Origin: Streptomyces liliifuscus
GTDB taxonomy: Bacteria; Actinomycetota; Actinomycetes; Streptomycetales; Streptomycetaceae
Length of the DNA stretch: 64,000 nt
Assembly: GCF_016598615.1 (NCBI RefSeq)
Contig: NZ_CP066831.1
Coordinates: forward strand, 7,192,001-7,256,000
Reading direction: 5' to 3'
Shown here: one piece after another, positions 43,840 through 52,100 of the stretch
Layout of the letters: the number at the start of each line of letters is the position of its first letter
Position numbering within the stretch: the stretch's first letter is position 1
Translations under genes and position numbers: made by a program
The notes under the pieces: model-generated
What the model saw: the letters and a program-made list of their open reading frames with translations, nothing else
Databases searched by the model: none
What the model was told of the DNA's origin: nothing

Positions 43840-44070
43840 GTGGGTGGCTCATGGGCATGGCGCAAGAGCAGCGCGAGTACGGGTGGAGGGGGCAACTGCG
43901 TCGAAGTCGCCTGGACCGGTGAAGCCGTGCTGGTACGCGACTCGATCCGCTCTCGTGGCCGCGTCGTCGCCCTCGGACCGACGGCGTGGTGTGCCTTCCT
44001 CGGCCTGATGGCGACTCCCTCGCCGCGAGACACCCCACCTTCTCCGCACGAAACGACGGCCCGCGCCTGA
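43840..44070 (+). CDS. DUF397 family small protein
   Basis: 76 residues from GTG 43840, which has GGAGGAG 6-7 nt upstream. DUF397 signature WRKSSASTGGGGNCVEVAW, VLVRDSIRSRG and LGPTAWCAFL. Partner of the upstream HTH-DUF5753 regulator, probably antagonising it or acting with it. The tail (residues 55-76, PSPRDTPPSPHETTARA) is beyond the usual domain and its last codons overlap the terminator stem. Confidence 0.88.
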   Translation: MGGSWAWRKSSASTGGGGNCVEVAWTGEAVLVRDSIRSRGRVVALGPTAWCAFLGLMATPSPRDTPPSPHETTARA

Positions 44071-44092
44071 GGCATCCGGCGCGGGCCGTCGT
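44053..44092. terminator. Perfect 15-bp hairpin between DUF397 and MFS genes
   Basis: ACGACGGCCCGCGCC / GGCGCGGGCCGTCGT with a 10-nt loop that contains the DUF397 stop codon. It lies between convergent genes, so probably bidirectional. Confidence 0.8.
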
Positions 44093-44102
44093 CGTGCCCC
44101 GG

Positions 44103-45557
44103 TCAGTGGCGCGGTGCTCGGCCCAGGCCCAGCGCCACCAGCCCCGCCGCCCCCAGCACGATCGCCGCGTCCAGGGCCACCACCGTGTGGACGCCGGAGA
44201 GGAGGTTCGGGGATGTGGTGGCCAGGATGCCGAGGAGGGGGATGCCGATGGTGAGGCCGACCTGCTGGGTGGAGGTCACCAGGCCGGTGGCGAGGCCCTG
44301 TTCGTGGTCGGGGACGCCCGAGGTGACGGTCAGGCCGTACGAGATGATCGCGCCCAGGTGGCACATGCAGGCCAATGACACCGCGGCCGTGGCCAGCCAG
44401 ATCGACCCTCCGCCGGTGCCGAGGGCGAGCAGGGAAGCGATGAACGCGCCCTGGCCGGCGAGCGAGGCGACCAGTGTGCGGCGGGCGCCGAGGCGGCCGA
44501 TGATCCTCGGGGCGCAGGCGCCCGCCACCGCGGACATCACGCCCACGAAGCCGAAGACCAGGCCCGTCTCGAAGGCCGACAGACGCAGCGTCTCCTGGAG
44601 GTAGAGCGTCAGGACGAAGATCACCGTCGACATCATCGAGAAGGTGACCAGGCCGCCCAGATTGCCCCACGCCACTGTGCGGCGGCCCAGCATCGGCAGG
44701 GAGACCAGGGGCTCCGCGGTGCGCGACTCGACGTATCCGAAGAGTGCGAGCAGGGCGACTCCGGCGATCAGGGCCGCGATCACGTCCGCGCTGCCGAAGC
44801 CGCGTTCCGCCGCCGTCGACAGGGCGTAGATCAGGGCGAGCAGACCGCCGGTGACCGTCACCGCGCCCGGGACGTCCAGGCGGGGGCGGTCGCTGTGGCG
44901 GGACTCCGGGAGCAGGGTCGGTGCCAGGGGCAGCACGATCAGGGCGAAGAGCGTCAGCAGGCCCATCGTGGAGCGCCAGCCGAACGCGTCGGTCAGCACC
45001 CCGCCCGCCACCATCCCGACGGTGAAGCCGAGCGAGAGCAGCGTGCCGCTGATGCCGAGGGCACGGTCGCGGGCCGGGCCCTCCGGGAACGTCGTCGTCA
45101 GCAGCGACATGCCCGTCGGTACGATCGCCGCCGCGCCGAGGCCCTGCAACGCCCGTCCGGCCAGGAACGACGCCGGGTCCCAGGCGAAGGTCGCGAGCAG
45201 CGAGGCCGCGCCGAAGAGGGCGAGCCCGGCGAGGAACAGCCTGCGGCGCCCGTACAGGTCACCCATCCGTCCGAAGAGCAGCAGGAATCCGCCGGACGGC
45301 AGGGCGAACGCCGTGACCGCCCACTGGAGGGCCGACTGGCTCATGCCCAGGTCCTGGCCGAGAACCGGCAACGCCACGTTCAGCACGGAGAAGTCGAGGG
45401 CGACCATGAACTGGGCCGCGCAGAGGACGAACAGGACCAGTTTGTCCCGGGTGGAGAGGTGAGGGGCGGGGGCCGCCGGTTCTTGAGCGGTTGGTTCGTG
45501 TTCGTGTTCGTGTTCGGGCTCGTGCACAGGGGTGGGTGCGGAGGATTCGATCGCCAT
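44103..45557 (-). CDS. MFS drug exporter, DHA2 (14-TM) family
   Basis: 484 residues from ATG 45557; GTG 45563 would add two. Proton-driven efflux pump. About 14 hydrophobic helices. Family motif A is GRMGDLYGRRRLFLAG; motif C-like GISGTLLSLGFTVGMVAGGVLTDAFGW. The N-terminal tail has EPEHEHEHEPTAQEP, a His/Glu repeat that could bind metal ions. Divergent from the MmyB-like regulator across about 90 bp, suggesting it is that regulator's target. Confidence 0.93.
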   Translation of the reverse strand: MAIESSAPTPVHEPEHEHEHEPTAQEPAAPAPHLSTRDKLVLFVLCAAQFMVALDFSVLNVALPVLGQDLGMSQSALQWAVTAFALPSGGFLLLFGRMGDLYGRRRLFLAGLALFGAASLLATFAWDPASFLAGRALQGLGAAAIVPTGMSLLTTTFPEGPARDRALGISGTLLSLGFTVGMVAGGVLTDAFGWRSTMGLLTLFALIVLPLAPTLLPESRHSDRPRLDVPGAVTVTGGLLALIYALSTAAERGFGSADVIAALIAGVALLALFGYVESRTAEPLVSLPMLGRRTVAWGNLGGLVTFSMMSTVIFVLTLYLQETLRLSAFETGLVFGFVGVMSAVAGACAPRIIGRLGARRTLVASLAGQGAFIASLLALGTGGGSIWLATAAVSLACMCHLGAIISYGLTVTSGVPDHEQGLATGLVTSTQQVGLTIGIPLLGILATTSPNLLSGVHTVVALDAAIVLGAAGLVALGLGRAPRH

Positions 45558-45648
45558 GGGCACGAGCTTGTGGGCGTCGGAATATCGGTGGGGAGCCGGA
45601 ACTTATGCTGGTGGTCGCAACACCAGCCACCCGGAGGGGGATTCCTAC

Positions 45649-46524
45649 GTGGTTGACGACGTGCTCAAGACCCGTCGGCTGAGTGAGCTGCGTGAGTTCC
45701 TGATGAGCCGCCGGGCGAGGGTGTCCCCGGCCCAGGCCGGGCTGCCGGACGGCGGTGCCCGTCGGCGTACTCCCGGGCTGCGTCGCGAGGAGGTCGCCGT
45801 GCTCGCCGGTGTCGGCGCCTCCTGGTACCAGTGGCTGGAGCAGGGGCGGGACATCTCCGTGTCGCCGCAGGTGCTCGACTCGGTGGCCCGTGTGCTGCGG
45901 CTGAGCAACGCCGAGCGGCGCCATCTGTATCTGCTCGCCGGGCTCAATCCGCCCGCGCCCGAGGTCGCGCCGGGGGACCGGGACATGTGCGAGGGGCTGC
46001 GGCGGCTGATCGACACCTGGATGCCGTATCCGGCGCACATCATGGACGCGTACTACAACTGCGTCATGTACAACGACGCCGCCGGGGCGGTTCTCGGCAT
46101 GCGTCCCAAGGACGTGCAGAACTGCCTCCTCGACTTCTTCACCGACCCGCTCTACCGGGGGCGGTCGCTGACCTGGCAGGAGAACGCCCGGACGGTCGTC
46201 GCCCAGTTCCGCGCCTCCTGCGCGGCCGCTCCCGACGACGAGGGGTTCCAGGACGTACTGGCCCGGGTGAAGGCGGCCAGTGCCGAGTTCACGGAGCTGT
46301 GGGAGCGGCGGGACATCGAGGCTCCGGGGCAGACCCGCAAGGAGCTCGACCATCCGCTGGTCGGGGTGCTGGTCCTGGAGGCGACCGCCATGAAGGTGCC
46401 GGCGCGGCCCGACCTCACGATCGTGCTGCACACGCCGCTGCCCGAGGCCAACACCTCGACGAAGCTGGAGTGGCTGGCCTCCGCGGAGGGGCGGCGTGGG
46501 GCGATGTATCCGGTTGCTGGGTAG
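45649..46524 (+). CDS. HTH regulator with MmyB-like ligand-binding domain
   Basis: 291 residues from GTG 45649 (VVDDVLKTRRLSELREFL). N-terminal HTH at about 10-80 has RRTPGLRREEVAVLAGVGASWYQWLEQGR and SPQVLDSVARVLRLSNAERRHLYLLAG, the hallmark of MmyB-type regulators. The C-terminal domain (about 105-275) has IMDAYYNCVMYNDAAGAVLG and HPLVGVLVLEATAMKVPARPDLTIVLHTP. MmyB-like domains bind fatty-acid-like ligands. Divergent from an MFS exporter, a usual arrangement. Promoters of both genes overlap in the gap 45558-45648. Confidence 0.92.
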   Translation: MVDDVLKTRRLSELREFLMSRRARVSPAQAGLPDGGARRRTPGLRREEVAVLAGVGASWYQWLEQGRDISVSPQVLDSVARVLRLSNAERRHLYLLAGLNPPAPEVAPGDRDMCEGLRRLIDTWMPYPAHIMDAYYNCVMYNDAAGAVLGMRPKDVQNCLLDFFTDPLYRGRSLTWQENARTVVAQFRASCAAAPDDEGFQDVLARVKAASAEFTELWERRDIEAPGQTRKELDHPLVGVLVLEATAMKVPARPDLTIVLHTPLPEANTSTKLEWLASAEGRRGAMYPVAG

Positions 46525-46671
46525 CTGGGTAGTGGCCGGGTTGGTGGGGGGCGGCGTTGGCCCGGGGATGCTGGGATGAGTGTGCAGGGTTTGCAGGTGT
46601 GTCGGGTCTACGGCTGGGCGGTGTCGCGTACCGCCGCGCGGGAGGCGGGTCGGGCTTCGTATGCTCTGGGC

Positions 46672-47025
46672 ATGACCGACAGCACCGCGCTCGATCCCGA
46701 GGACCGCAAGATCGTCACCCTGGCCCGTTCCGTACGGGCCCGCAATGGTGTGCCCGAGGGGGCGGCCGTGCGTGACGAGACCGGCCGTACGTATGTTGCG
46801 GGGAGCGTTGACCTGCCTTCTCTGCGGCTCAGTGCGCTGCAGACCGCGGTGGCCATGGCTGTGGCTTCCGGGGCGAAGGCGTTGGAGGCGGGGGCCGTGG
46901 TGACCGAGGCGGAGTCCTTGGCGGACGGTGATCTGGCGGTTGTGCGGGATCTTGGTGGGCCTGGGGCGGTTGTGCTGGTCGCTGGGGTTGATGGGGAGGT
47001 TCGGGTGCGGGTTGCCGTGGGCTGA
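46672..47025 (+). CDS. Cytidine-deaminase-like protein lacking zinc ligands
   Basis: 117 residues from ATG 46672 (MTDSTALDPEDRKIVTLARS); the frame stays open to 46576. It aligns with the cytidine deaminase fold: YVAGSVDLPSLRLSALQTAVAMAVASGAKALEAGAVVTEA occupies the place of the zinc segment. Where active enzymes have (H/C)AE it has SAL, and no PCxxC follows, so deaminase activity is not expected. A similar small gene precedes era in other actinobacteria. Here about 4 kb of secreted-protein and PII genes separates it from era. Possible scaffold or regulatory role. Confidence 0.78.
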   Translation: MTDSTALDPEDRKIVTLARSVRARNGVPEGAAVRDETGRTYVAGSVDLPSLRLSALQTAVAMAVASGAKALEAGAVVTEAESLADGDLAVVRDLGGPGAVVLVAGVDGEVRVRVAVG

Positions 47026-47041
47026 GGCCCCGGGCGTTTTT

Positions 47042-47190
47042 CTTCCCCAGCCCCACCCCTTCCCGAAACTGGGGGCTCCGCCCCCAGACCCCCGGCGGGT
47101 GCGATTTCGGGTGCGGGTTCGTTGTGGCTTGTCGCGCAGTTCCCCGCGCCCCTTCTAGGGGCGCGGGGGCGGAGCCCCCGAGGCATGGGC
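47042..47190. repeat. Variant, right-truncated palindromic element (copy E)
   Basis: Left arm of a second type (TTCCCCAGCCCCACCCCTTC, then GGGGGCTCCGCCCCC). The core GATTTCGGGTGCGGG and the first half of the inner stem are present. After GGGGCGCGG the sequence jumps directly to GGGGCGGAGCCCC of the right arm. The rest of the right arm is absent, consistent with deletion between GGGG repeats. Confidence 0.8.
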
Positions 47191-47487
47191 CCCACCGGTC
47201 GACTTCGGCCACATCTTCGGCCGGCGGAAGATTCCCCACCGCTTCTCTTGCAATCCCGGGCCGCTCGCGTCTCAATGGACGACAGCTCTTCCGACGGACC
47301 GTCAGATTCGTCGCCGCGCAGCGTGCCCGCACACCGCTCGTGGTGACTGGTCCGTGCGCACGTGAATCCCCGCACCGTCGCCGGCCCGCCGAACAGGCAC
47401 CGGTGGCAAGCACGCGTGCCCGCACGACGGCGCGCCCGTCGAGCGTCCCCACATGGCAATTCCCGTACAAGGGAAGGGAATCCCCCA

Positions 47488-47964
47488 ATGAGATGCAAGC
47501 GACTCGGAATCGGTGCGGCGTTAGCCGCCGGCACCCTCGCCGCCGGCCTGGCCCTCGCTCCGGGTGCCGCAGCCGTCGTCCCCCAGTCCGCCACGATCAT
47601 CGCCGACTGCGGCGCCTACGGCGGCGGTGAGGCCACCCTCACGGCCACCCAGACCGGCACCTCCGCCACCATCACCCTCAGCTCGTCCGAGATCACCTCC
47701 CCGCTCGCCCTCGGCGCGGACTCGATCGTCTCCACACTCACCATGGTGAAGGCGGGCGGCGGCACGACCGCCTTCACGGGCACCAAGAACCCCGCCATGG
47801 ACGCGGGTGACGGCGTCTCGGTCGGCCCGCTGACCGGCACCGTCGCGCCCGGCGACAGCCTGGAGGCGAACGGCGGCTCCCTGCGGATGGTGATCTTCGG
47901 ATTCATCACCGTGACGTGTACGGCGCAGGGGCCGCAGTCGCCGGGCCCGTTCGTGTTCGAGTGA
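47488..47964 (+). CDS. Small secreted beta-rich protein (first gene of WxL-like cassette)
   Basis: 158 residues from ATG 47488, with AAGGGAA upstream. Signal peptide: MRCKRLGIGAALAAGTLAAG and a likely cleavage after PGAAA. The mature part is Thr/Ser/Gly/Ala-rich and beta-predicted, with two Cys (IIADCGAYG, ITVTCTAQG) that could pair. It looks like a single-domain relative of the N-terminal domain of the next protein, which also has one Cys near each end; this is an inference from layout. Leu12 in the signal peptide is a TTA codon (47521-47523), pointing to bldA-dependent, developmentally timed expression. Confidence 0.8.
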   Translation: MRCKRLGIGAALAAGTLAAGLALAPGAAAVVPQSATIIADCGAYGGGEATLTATQTGTSATITLSSSEITSPLALGADSIVSTLTMVKAGGGTTAFTGTKNPAMDAGDGVSVGPLTGTVAPGDSLEANGGSLRMVIFGFITVTCTAQGPQSPGPFVFE

Positions 47965-48047
47965 GCCCCGGGCGGCAGCCCTCTCCGTAACCCCCACGAG
48001 GCAACCCTCCCCGCGAGGCAACCCCCCACGAGCAAGTCGAGCCATGG

Positions 48048-48078
48048 ACCGGTGTCGCCTGCGCGCGGCGGCACCGGT
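48048..48078 (+). terminator. Hairpin after the small secreted-protein gene
   Basis: 12-bp stem ACCGGTGTCGCC / GGCGGCACCGGT (one G-T pair), 83 nt after the stop. It may reduce read-through into the WxL-like gene. Confidence 0.55.
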
Positions 48079-48249
48079 CTTCGTGCTCAACTGCCCTGTT
48101 GTGCAACGAAGTTGACAGAAGCTGATGGCCCATCAGTTGACGTCCGGCGATTCCATTGACTTTTCACACAACCAACACATCAATGTCCCCCTGTCGGCGC
48201 AGAAGAACGCGGAAGAGCCGCTGCGCCCGCATCCTCAGGAGGGGCAACC

Positions 48250-49578
48250 ATGGGTTCAGGAACCCGAAGACGCCACCGTTGGGCGGCACTTCTCGGAGCG
48301 ACCGCGCTCGCGGTCACCGGGGGAGGTGCGCTCGCCTGTCCCGCGAGCGCGGAGCCTCAGCAGGTCGAGTTCGCCACGCACTGCGTCCCGCCGCCCATCG
48401 CGGGCATCCCGCCGATCGACGGCACCACCACCGCCAGGATCACGGTGGACAACGCCACGCCCAAGGTGGGCGACACGGTCACCGTCACGTACACGGTGGT
48501 CAAGCCCGCCGCGTCCAACCCGGTCGACATCGCCCTGCCCGCCGACATCATGACGCCCACCGGCAAGGTCACCCTCGGTGGCGTGCAGACCGGTGCCGTC
48601 ACGGTCGCGGGCCCGAAGAAGAACGACCCGGTACCGGGGAAGGGCGCCTTCCCGTCCTTCTCGATGACCGGCACCTTCACGGTCACCACACCCGGCGCGA
48701 TCACCCTCTCGCCCGGCGACTACAACATCCACACCAGCTATCTCCTGGAGCTGGACACCCCGTGCACGGTCACCAACCCGCCCGCCCCCGTCTCCGAGAC
48801 GGTCACCGCGACGGACGGCGGACAGACCAACAACCGTGCCATCAGCCTCGGTACGGCTTCCGGAAAGCCGGGTGACAGCGTGACCGTCACCGGCACGAAC
48901 TTCACCCCGGGCGCAGCGGTCACCCTCGCCGGACGGGCCGGCGCCGCCGAGACCGCCGACAAGGGCACCACCACCGCGAACGCCCAGGGCGCCATCAGCG
49001 GCACCCTGACCGTCAACGACAAGGCGACGACCGGGGTCGTGGCGTACGAGGGGAGTGCCTGGAGCGACAGCAAGGGGGCCGGGCCCGCCGCCTATGTCGT
49101 CATCGAGGACAACACGCCGCTCCCCGAGGGCAGTCAGAAGGTCAACTCCTCGGTCAAGGCGGGCACGTTGTCCATGACCCAGGCCGGTGACACCGTTGAA
49201 CTCGCGGCGGTCGACTACGGCAAGGGCGGCTTCTCGCGCGGCTCCCTGCAGACGGTGACCGTCAAGGACTTCCGCGGCGGACCCGCGGGCTGGTCCCTGA
49301 CCGGCAAGGTCACCGACTTCGCCGGTCCCGGCGGGGCGAAGATCGAAGCGGCCAAGCTGGGCTGGACCCCGGTCTGCGCCACCAAGACCGGCAGCCCGAG
49401 CACCTGCCAGCCCGGTTCGCCCGGCTCGGTCGGCAGCGCCGGAGCGACCCTGGCGTCAACGCCCAACGGCGCGCAGACCGGCGGCGAGTTCACCGTCGAC
49501 GCCAGGCTTTCGCTGAACGTTCCGGCGTTCACCCCGCCCGGCGCGTACTCCGGCGTTCTGACGCTCACGCTCACCTGA
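48250..49578 (+). CDS. Secreted WxL-like cell-surface protein
   Basis: 442 residues. Signal peptide (MGSGTRRRHRWAALLGATAL, cleavage near ASA-EPQ). Residues about 40-185 are a beta domain with two Cys (ATHCVPPP, LDTPCTVT). Residues about 195-285 are an IPT/Ig-like domain (ASGKPGDSVTVTGTNFTPGA). Residues about 290-442 match the WxL surface domain: TVTVKDFRGGPAGWSLTGKV with W348-S-L, and a final AYSGVLTLTLT strand where the second motif (normally W-x-L) reads L-T-L. WxL domains of low-GC Gram-positives attach to peptidoglycan. The next gene encodes DUF916, the usual genetic partner of WxL proteins, which supports the call. Confidence 0.75.
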   Translation: MGSGTRRRHRWAALLGATALAVTGGGALACPASAEPQQVEFATHCVPPPIAGIPPIDGTTTARITVDNATPKVGDTVTVTYTVVKPAASNPVDIALPADIMTPTGKVTLGGVQTGAVTVAGPKKNDPVPGKGAFPSFSMTGTFTVTTPGAITLSPGDYNIHTSYLLELDTPCTVTNPPAPVSETVTATDGGQTNNRAISLGTASGKPGDSVTVTGTNFTPGAAVTLAGRAGAAETADKGTTTANAQGAISGTLTVNDKATTGVVAYEGSAWSDSKGAGPAAYVVIEDNTPLPEGSQKVNSSVKAGTLSMTQAGDTVELAAVDYGKGGFSRGSLQTVTVKDFRGGPAGWSLTGKVTDFAGPGGAKIEAAKLGWTPVCATKTGSPSTCQPGSPGSVGSAGATLASTPNGAQTGGEFTVDARLSLNVPAFTPPGAYSGVLTLTLT

Positions 49579-49697
49579 CACACCCTGAAACACCTGACGG
49601 TTCGTCAACAGAGCTGTCAGCAGGCTTGTTTCGTCGGTGGCCGGGCGCGCACCCGCCCGTCCGCCTCGTCCGACTCGCTCACCGGGGGTCCGCACCC

Positions 49698-50726
49698 ATG
49701 CGCAAGCCGTTCGTCCTCCTCCTGTTGCTCTTCCTCGGCCTGACCGGGGCGCCCGCGTACGCCGCCGACAACGGCAGCTGGTCCGTCTACCCCGTCTCGA
49801 CGGACCTCGCCTCGCGGCCCTACTTCCACCTCTCCGCCGACCCCGGGACGACCATCGACGACAAGGTGACCGTCGCCAACAAGACCGGGGCGCCACTGAC
49901 CTTCCGGCTGTACGCGGCCGACGCCTACAACACCGCCCGGGACGGCGGATTCGCGGTGCGCACCCACAAGGAGAAGCAGCGGGGCGTCGGCGCCTGGGCG
50001 AAGCCCACGAAGTCCCGGGTGACCGTGCCCGCCCACGGCTCGGTCACCGTGCCGTTCACGATCCGGGTGCCCGAGGGCGCCGAACCCGGGGATCACCCGG
50101 GTGCGCTGGTCGCTCTCGACGAGCGGATCGACGGCGGGTCGGGGGCCGTCGAGGTCGGCGTGCAGCGGGCCGTCGGCGCCCGGATCTATCTGCGGGTGGG
50201 CGGACCGACCGTGCCCGCCGTCGCCGTCGAGGACGTCCGCATCACCCACCACCAGCCGCTCGTGCCCGGCATCGGCGACAGCACGGCCACCGTCTCGTAC
50301 ACCCTCCACAACACCGGCAATGTCACCCTCAACCCCAAGGTGGAGCTGAAGGCCGAGGGGCTCTTCGGCCGTACGCTGCTCGCCCGTGACCTGGCCGAGG
50401 TCCCCTCCGAGCTGCTGCCCGGGCAGCGGGTGAAGTTGAGCGAACCGTGGCGTGGTGCGCCCCAACTCGACTGGGGCGACGTGACGTTGACGGCCAGCGC
50501 GCACGACACCCGTGAGTCGGCGAGTACGTCGTTCTTCGCGCTGCCGTGGCTCGTCGCGGTCGTACTGGCAGCGGGGATCGCGGGCGTGGCGGTGGGGATC
50601 AGGATCAGAGGGCGTCGGGGCCGCGCTCGCCCGTCCGTACCCGCACCACCGTCTCCACCGGCACGGCCCATACCTTTCCGTCGCCGATCTTCCCCGTCTT
50701 CGCCGCCTTCACGATCCCTTCGATGA
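49698..50726 (+). CDS. Membrane-anchored DUF916 (WxL-partner peptidoglycan-domain) protein
   Basis: 342 residues from ATG 49698. Signal peptide MRKPFVLLLLLFLGLTGAPAY. DUF916-like domain at about 28-145 (WSVYPVSTDLASRPYFHLSADPG, VTVANKTGAPLTFRLYAADAY, PFTIRVPEGAEPGDHPGALVA). A second beta domain is at about 170-270 (STATVSYTLHNTGNVTLNPK). Transmembrane helix at about 282-298 (WLVAVVLAAGIAGVAVG). Then comes an Arg/Pro/Ser-rich cytoplasmic tail. Codons 303-342 lie antisense to the 3' end of the PII gene. With the WxL-like protein it forms a surface complex candidate. Confidence 0.82.
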   Translation: MRKPFVLLLLLFLGLTGAPAYAADNGSWSVYPVSTDLASRPYFHLSADPGTTIDDKVTVANKTGAPLTFRLYAADAYNTARDGGFAVRTHKEKQRGVGAWAKPTKSRVTVPAHGSVTVPFTIRVPEGAEPGDHPGALVALDERIDGGSGAVEVGVQRAVGARIYLRVGGPTVPAVAVEDVRITHHQPLVPGIGDSTATVSYTLHNTGNVTLNPKVELKAEGLFGRTLLARDLAEVPSELLPGQRVKLSEPWRGAPQLDWGDVTLTASAHDTRESASTSFFALPWLVAVVLAAGIAGVAVGIRIRGRRGRARPSVPAPPSPPARPIPFRRRSSPSSPPSRSLR

Positions 50727-50943
50727 CGGCGTCGGCGTCCGCGTCCTCGACGACGACCTCGATACGGATCTTGGGGACCAGGTCGACCTGGTACTCGGCC
50801 CCGCGGTACACCTCCGTGTGGCCGCGCTGGCGCCCGTACCCGCTGGCCTCCGTGACGGTCAGCCCGTGCACGCCGATGTCCTGGAGGGCGGTCTTGACCT
50901 CGTCGAGCCGGTGCGGCTTGACGATCGCGGTGATGAGCTTCAT
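50605..50943 (-). CDS. PII family nitrogen regulatory protein
   Basis: 112 residues, full length. PII trimers sense 2-oxoglutarate and ATP/ADP. T-loop GHTEVYRGAEYQVDLVPK contains Tyr51, the modification site. PII signature 1 is at YGRQRGHTEVYRG and signature 2 near VVRVRTGERGPDAL. It stands alone, without amtB or glnD beside it, so it is likely a paralogue of the amtB-linked GlnK known in Streptomyces. Its 3' 122 bp overlap the convergent DUF916 gene. Confidence 0.92.
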   Translation of the reverse strand: MKLITAIVKPHRLDEVKTALQDIGVHGLTVTEASGYGRQRGHTEVYRGAEYQVDLVPKIRIEVVVEDADADAVIEGIVKAAKTGKIGDGKVWAVPVETVVRVRTGERGPDAL

Positions 50944-51130
50944 GCCGGGGTCCTGGCCTTCTGCGCGATGCGGGTGACGGGGGCGGGCGGGGAGTGGCCG
51001 GGGCACGTACGACGGAGGTGGGAGCCGTGCTCCGGAACCCCGTGATCGTAGGCCGTCCGGGCCTGTGTCGTAAGGTGCCGGCCGGTGTGTGTGGCCGCTG
51101 GGTGCGGCAGGGCTCCGATGATCAGGGACA

Positions 51131-52090
51131 ATGGGGCTCATGAGCGTTCGTACCCAGTCCTCCGAGCCGTCCGAGGCGATCCATCGCGCCGGCTTCGCCT
51201 GCTTCGTGGGCCGCCCCAACGCGGGCAAGTCCACCCTGACGAACGCTCTGGTCGGCCAGAAGGTGGCGATCACGGCGAACCAGCCGCAGACGACGCGGCA
51301 CACCGTGCGCGGCATCGTGCACCGGCCCGACGCCCAGCTGATCCTCGTGGACACGCCTGGGCTGCACAAACCGCGCACGCTGCTCGGCCAGCGGCTGAAC
51401 GACGTCGTACGGACGACGTGGGCCGAGGTCGACGTGATCGGGTTCTGTCTGCCGGCCAACGAGAAGCTCGGTCCCGGTGACCGTTTCATCGCGAAGGAAC
51501 TGGCGTCGATCAAGAAGACGCCGAAGATCGCGATCGTGACGAAGACCGACCTCGTGGACAGCAAGACGCTCGCCGAGCAGCTCATCGCCATCGACCAGCT
51601 CGGCAAGGAGCTCGGCTTCGAGTGGGCCGAGATCGTGCCGGTGTCCGCGGTCGGGGACAAGCAGGTGGATCTGCTCGCGGATCTGCTGGTGCCCCTGCTT
51701 CCGGAGGGGCCCGCGCTCTATCCCGAGGGTGACCTCACGGACGAGCCCGAGCAGGTGATGGTGGCCGAGCTGATCCGTGAGGCCGCGTTGGAGGGGGTGC
51801 GGGACGAGTTGCCGCACTCCATCGCCGTTGTCGTCGAGGAGATGCTTCCCCGCGAGGATCGGCCTGCCGACAAGCCTCTTCTCGACATCCACGCGTTTGT
51901 CTATATCGAGCGGCCCAGTCAGAAGGGGATCATTATTGGGCCCAAGGGCAAGCGGTTGAAGGAGGTTGGGATCAAGTCGCGCAAGCAGATTGAGGCGTTG
52001 CTGGGTACGCCGGTCTTTCTCGACCTCCATGTGAAGGTTGCCAAGGACTGGCAGCGGGATCCGCGCCAGCTGCGCAAGCTTGGTTTTTAA
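51131..52090 (+). CDS. era: GTPase Era
   Basis: 319 residues; ATG 51140 is an alternative start. Ribosome-assembly GTPase that binds the 3' end of 16S rRNA. G1 GRPNAGKST, G2 region QPQTTRHTVRGI, G3 DTPG, G4 TKTD, then the C-terminal KH domain (IIIGPKGKRLKEVGIKSRKQIE). The last third has noticeably lower third-position GC than the first. Preceded by a divergent gap shared with the PII gene. Confidence 0.96.
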   Translation: MGLMSVRTQSSEPSEAIHRAGFACFVGRPNAGKSTLTNALVGQKVAITANQPQTTRHTVRGIVHRPDAQLILVDTPGLHKPRTLLGQRLNDVVRTTWAEVDVIGFCLPANEKLGPGDRFIAKELASIKKTPKIAIVTKTDLVDSKTLAEQLIAIDQLGKELGFEWAEIVPVSAVGDKQVDLLADLLVPLLPEGPALYPEGDLTDEPEQVMVAELIREAALEGVRDELPHSIAVVVEEMLPREDRPADKPLLDIHAFVYIERPSQKGIIIGPKGKRLKEVGIKSRKQIEALLGTPVFLDLHVKVAKDWQRDPRQLRKLGF

Positions 52091-52100
52091 GACCTTTCTC

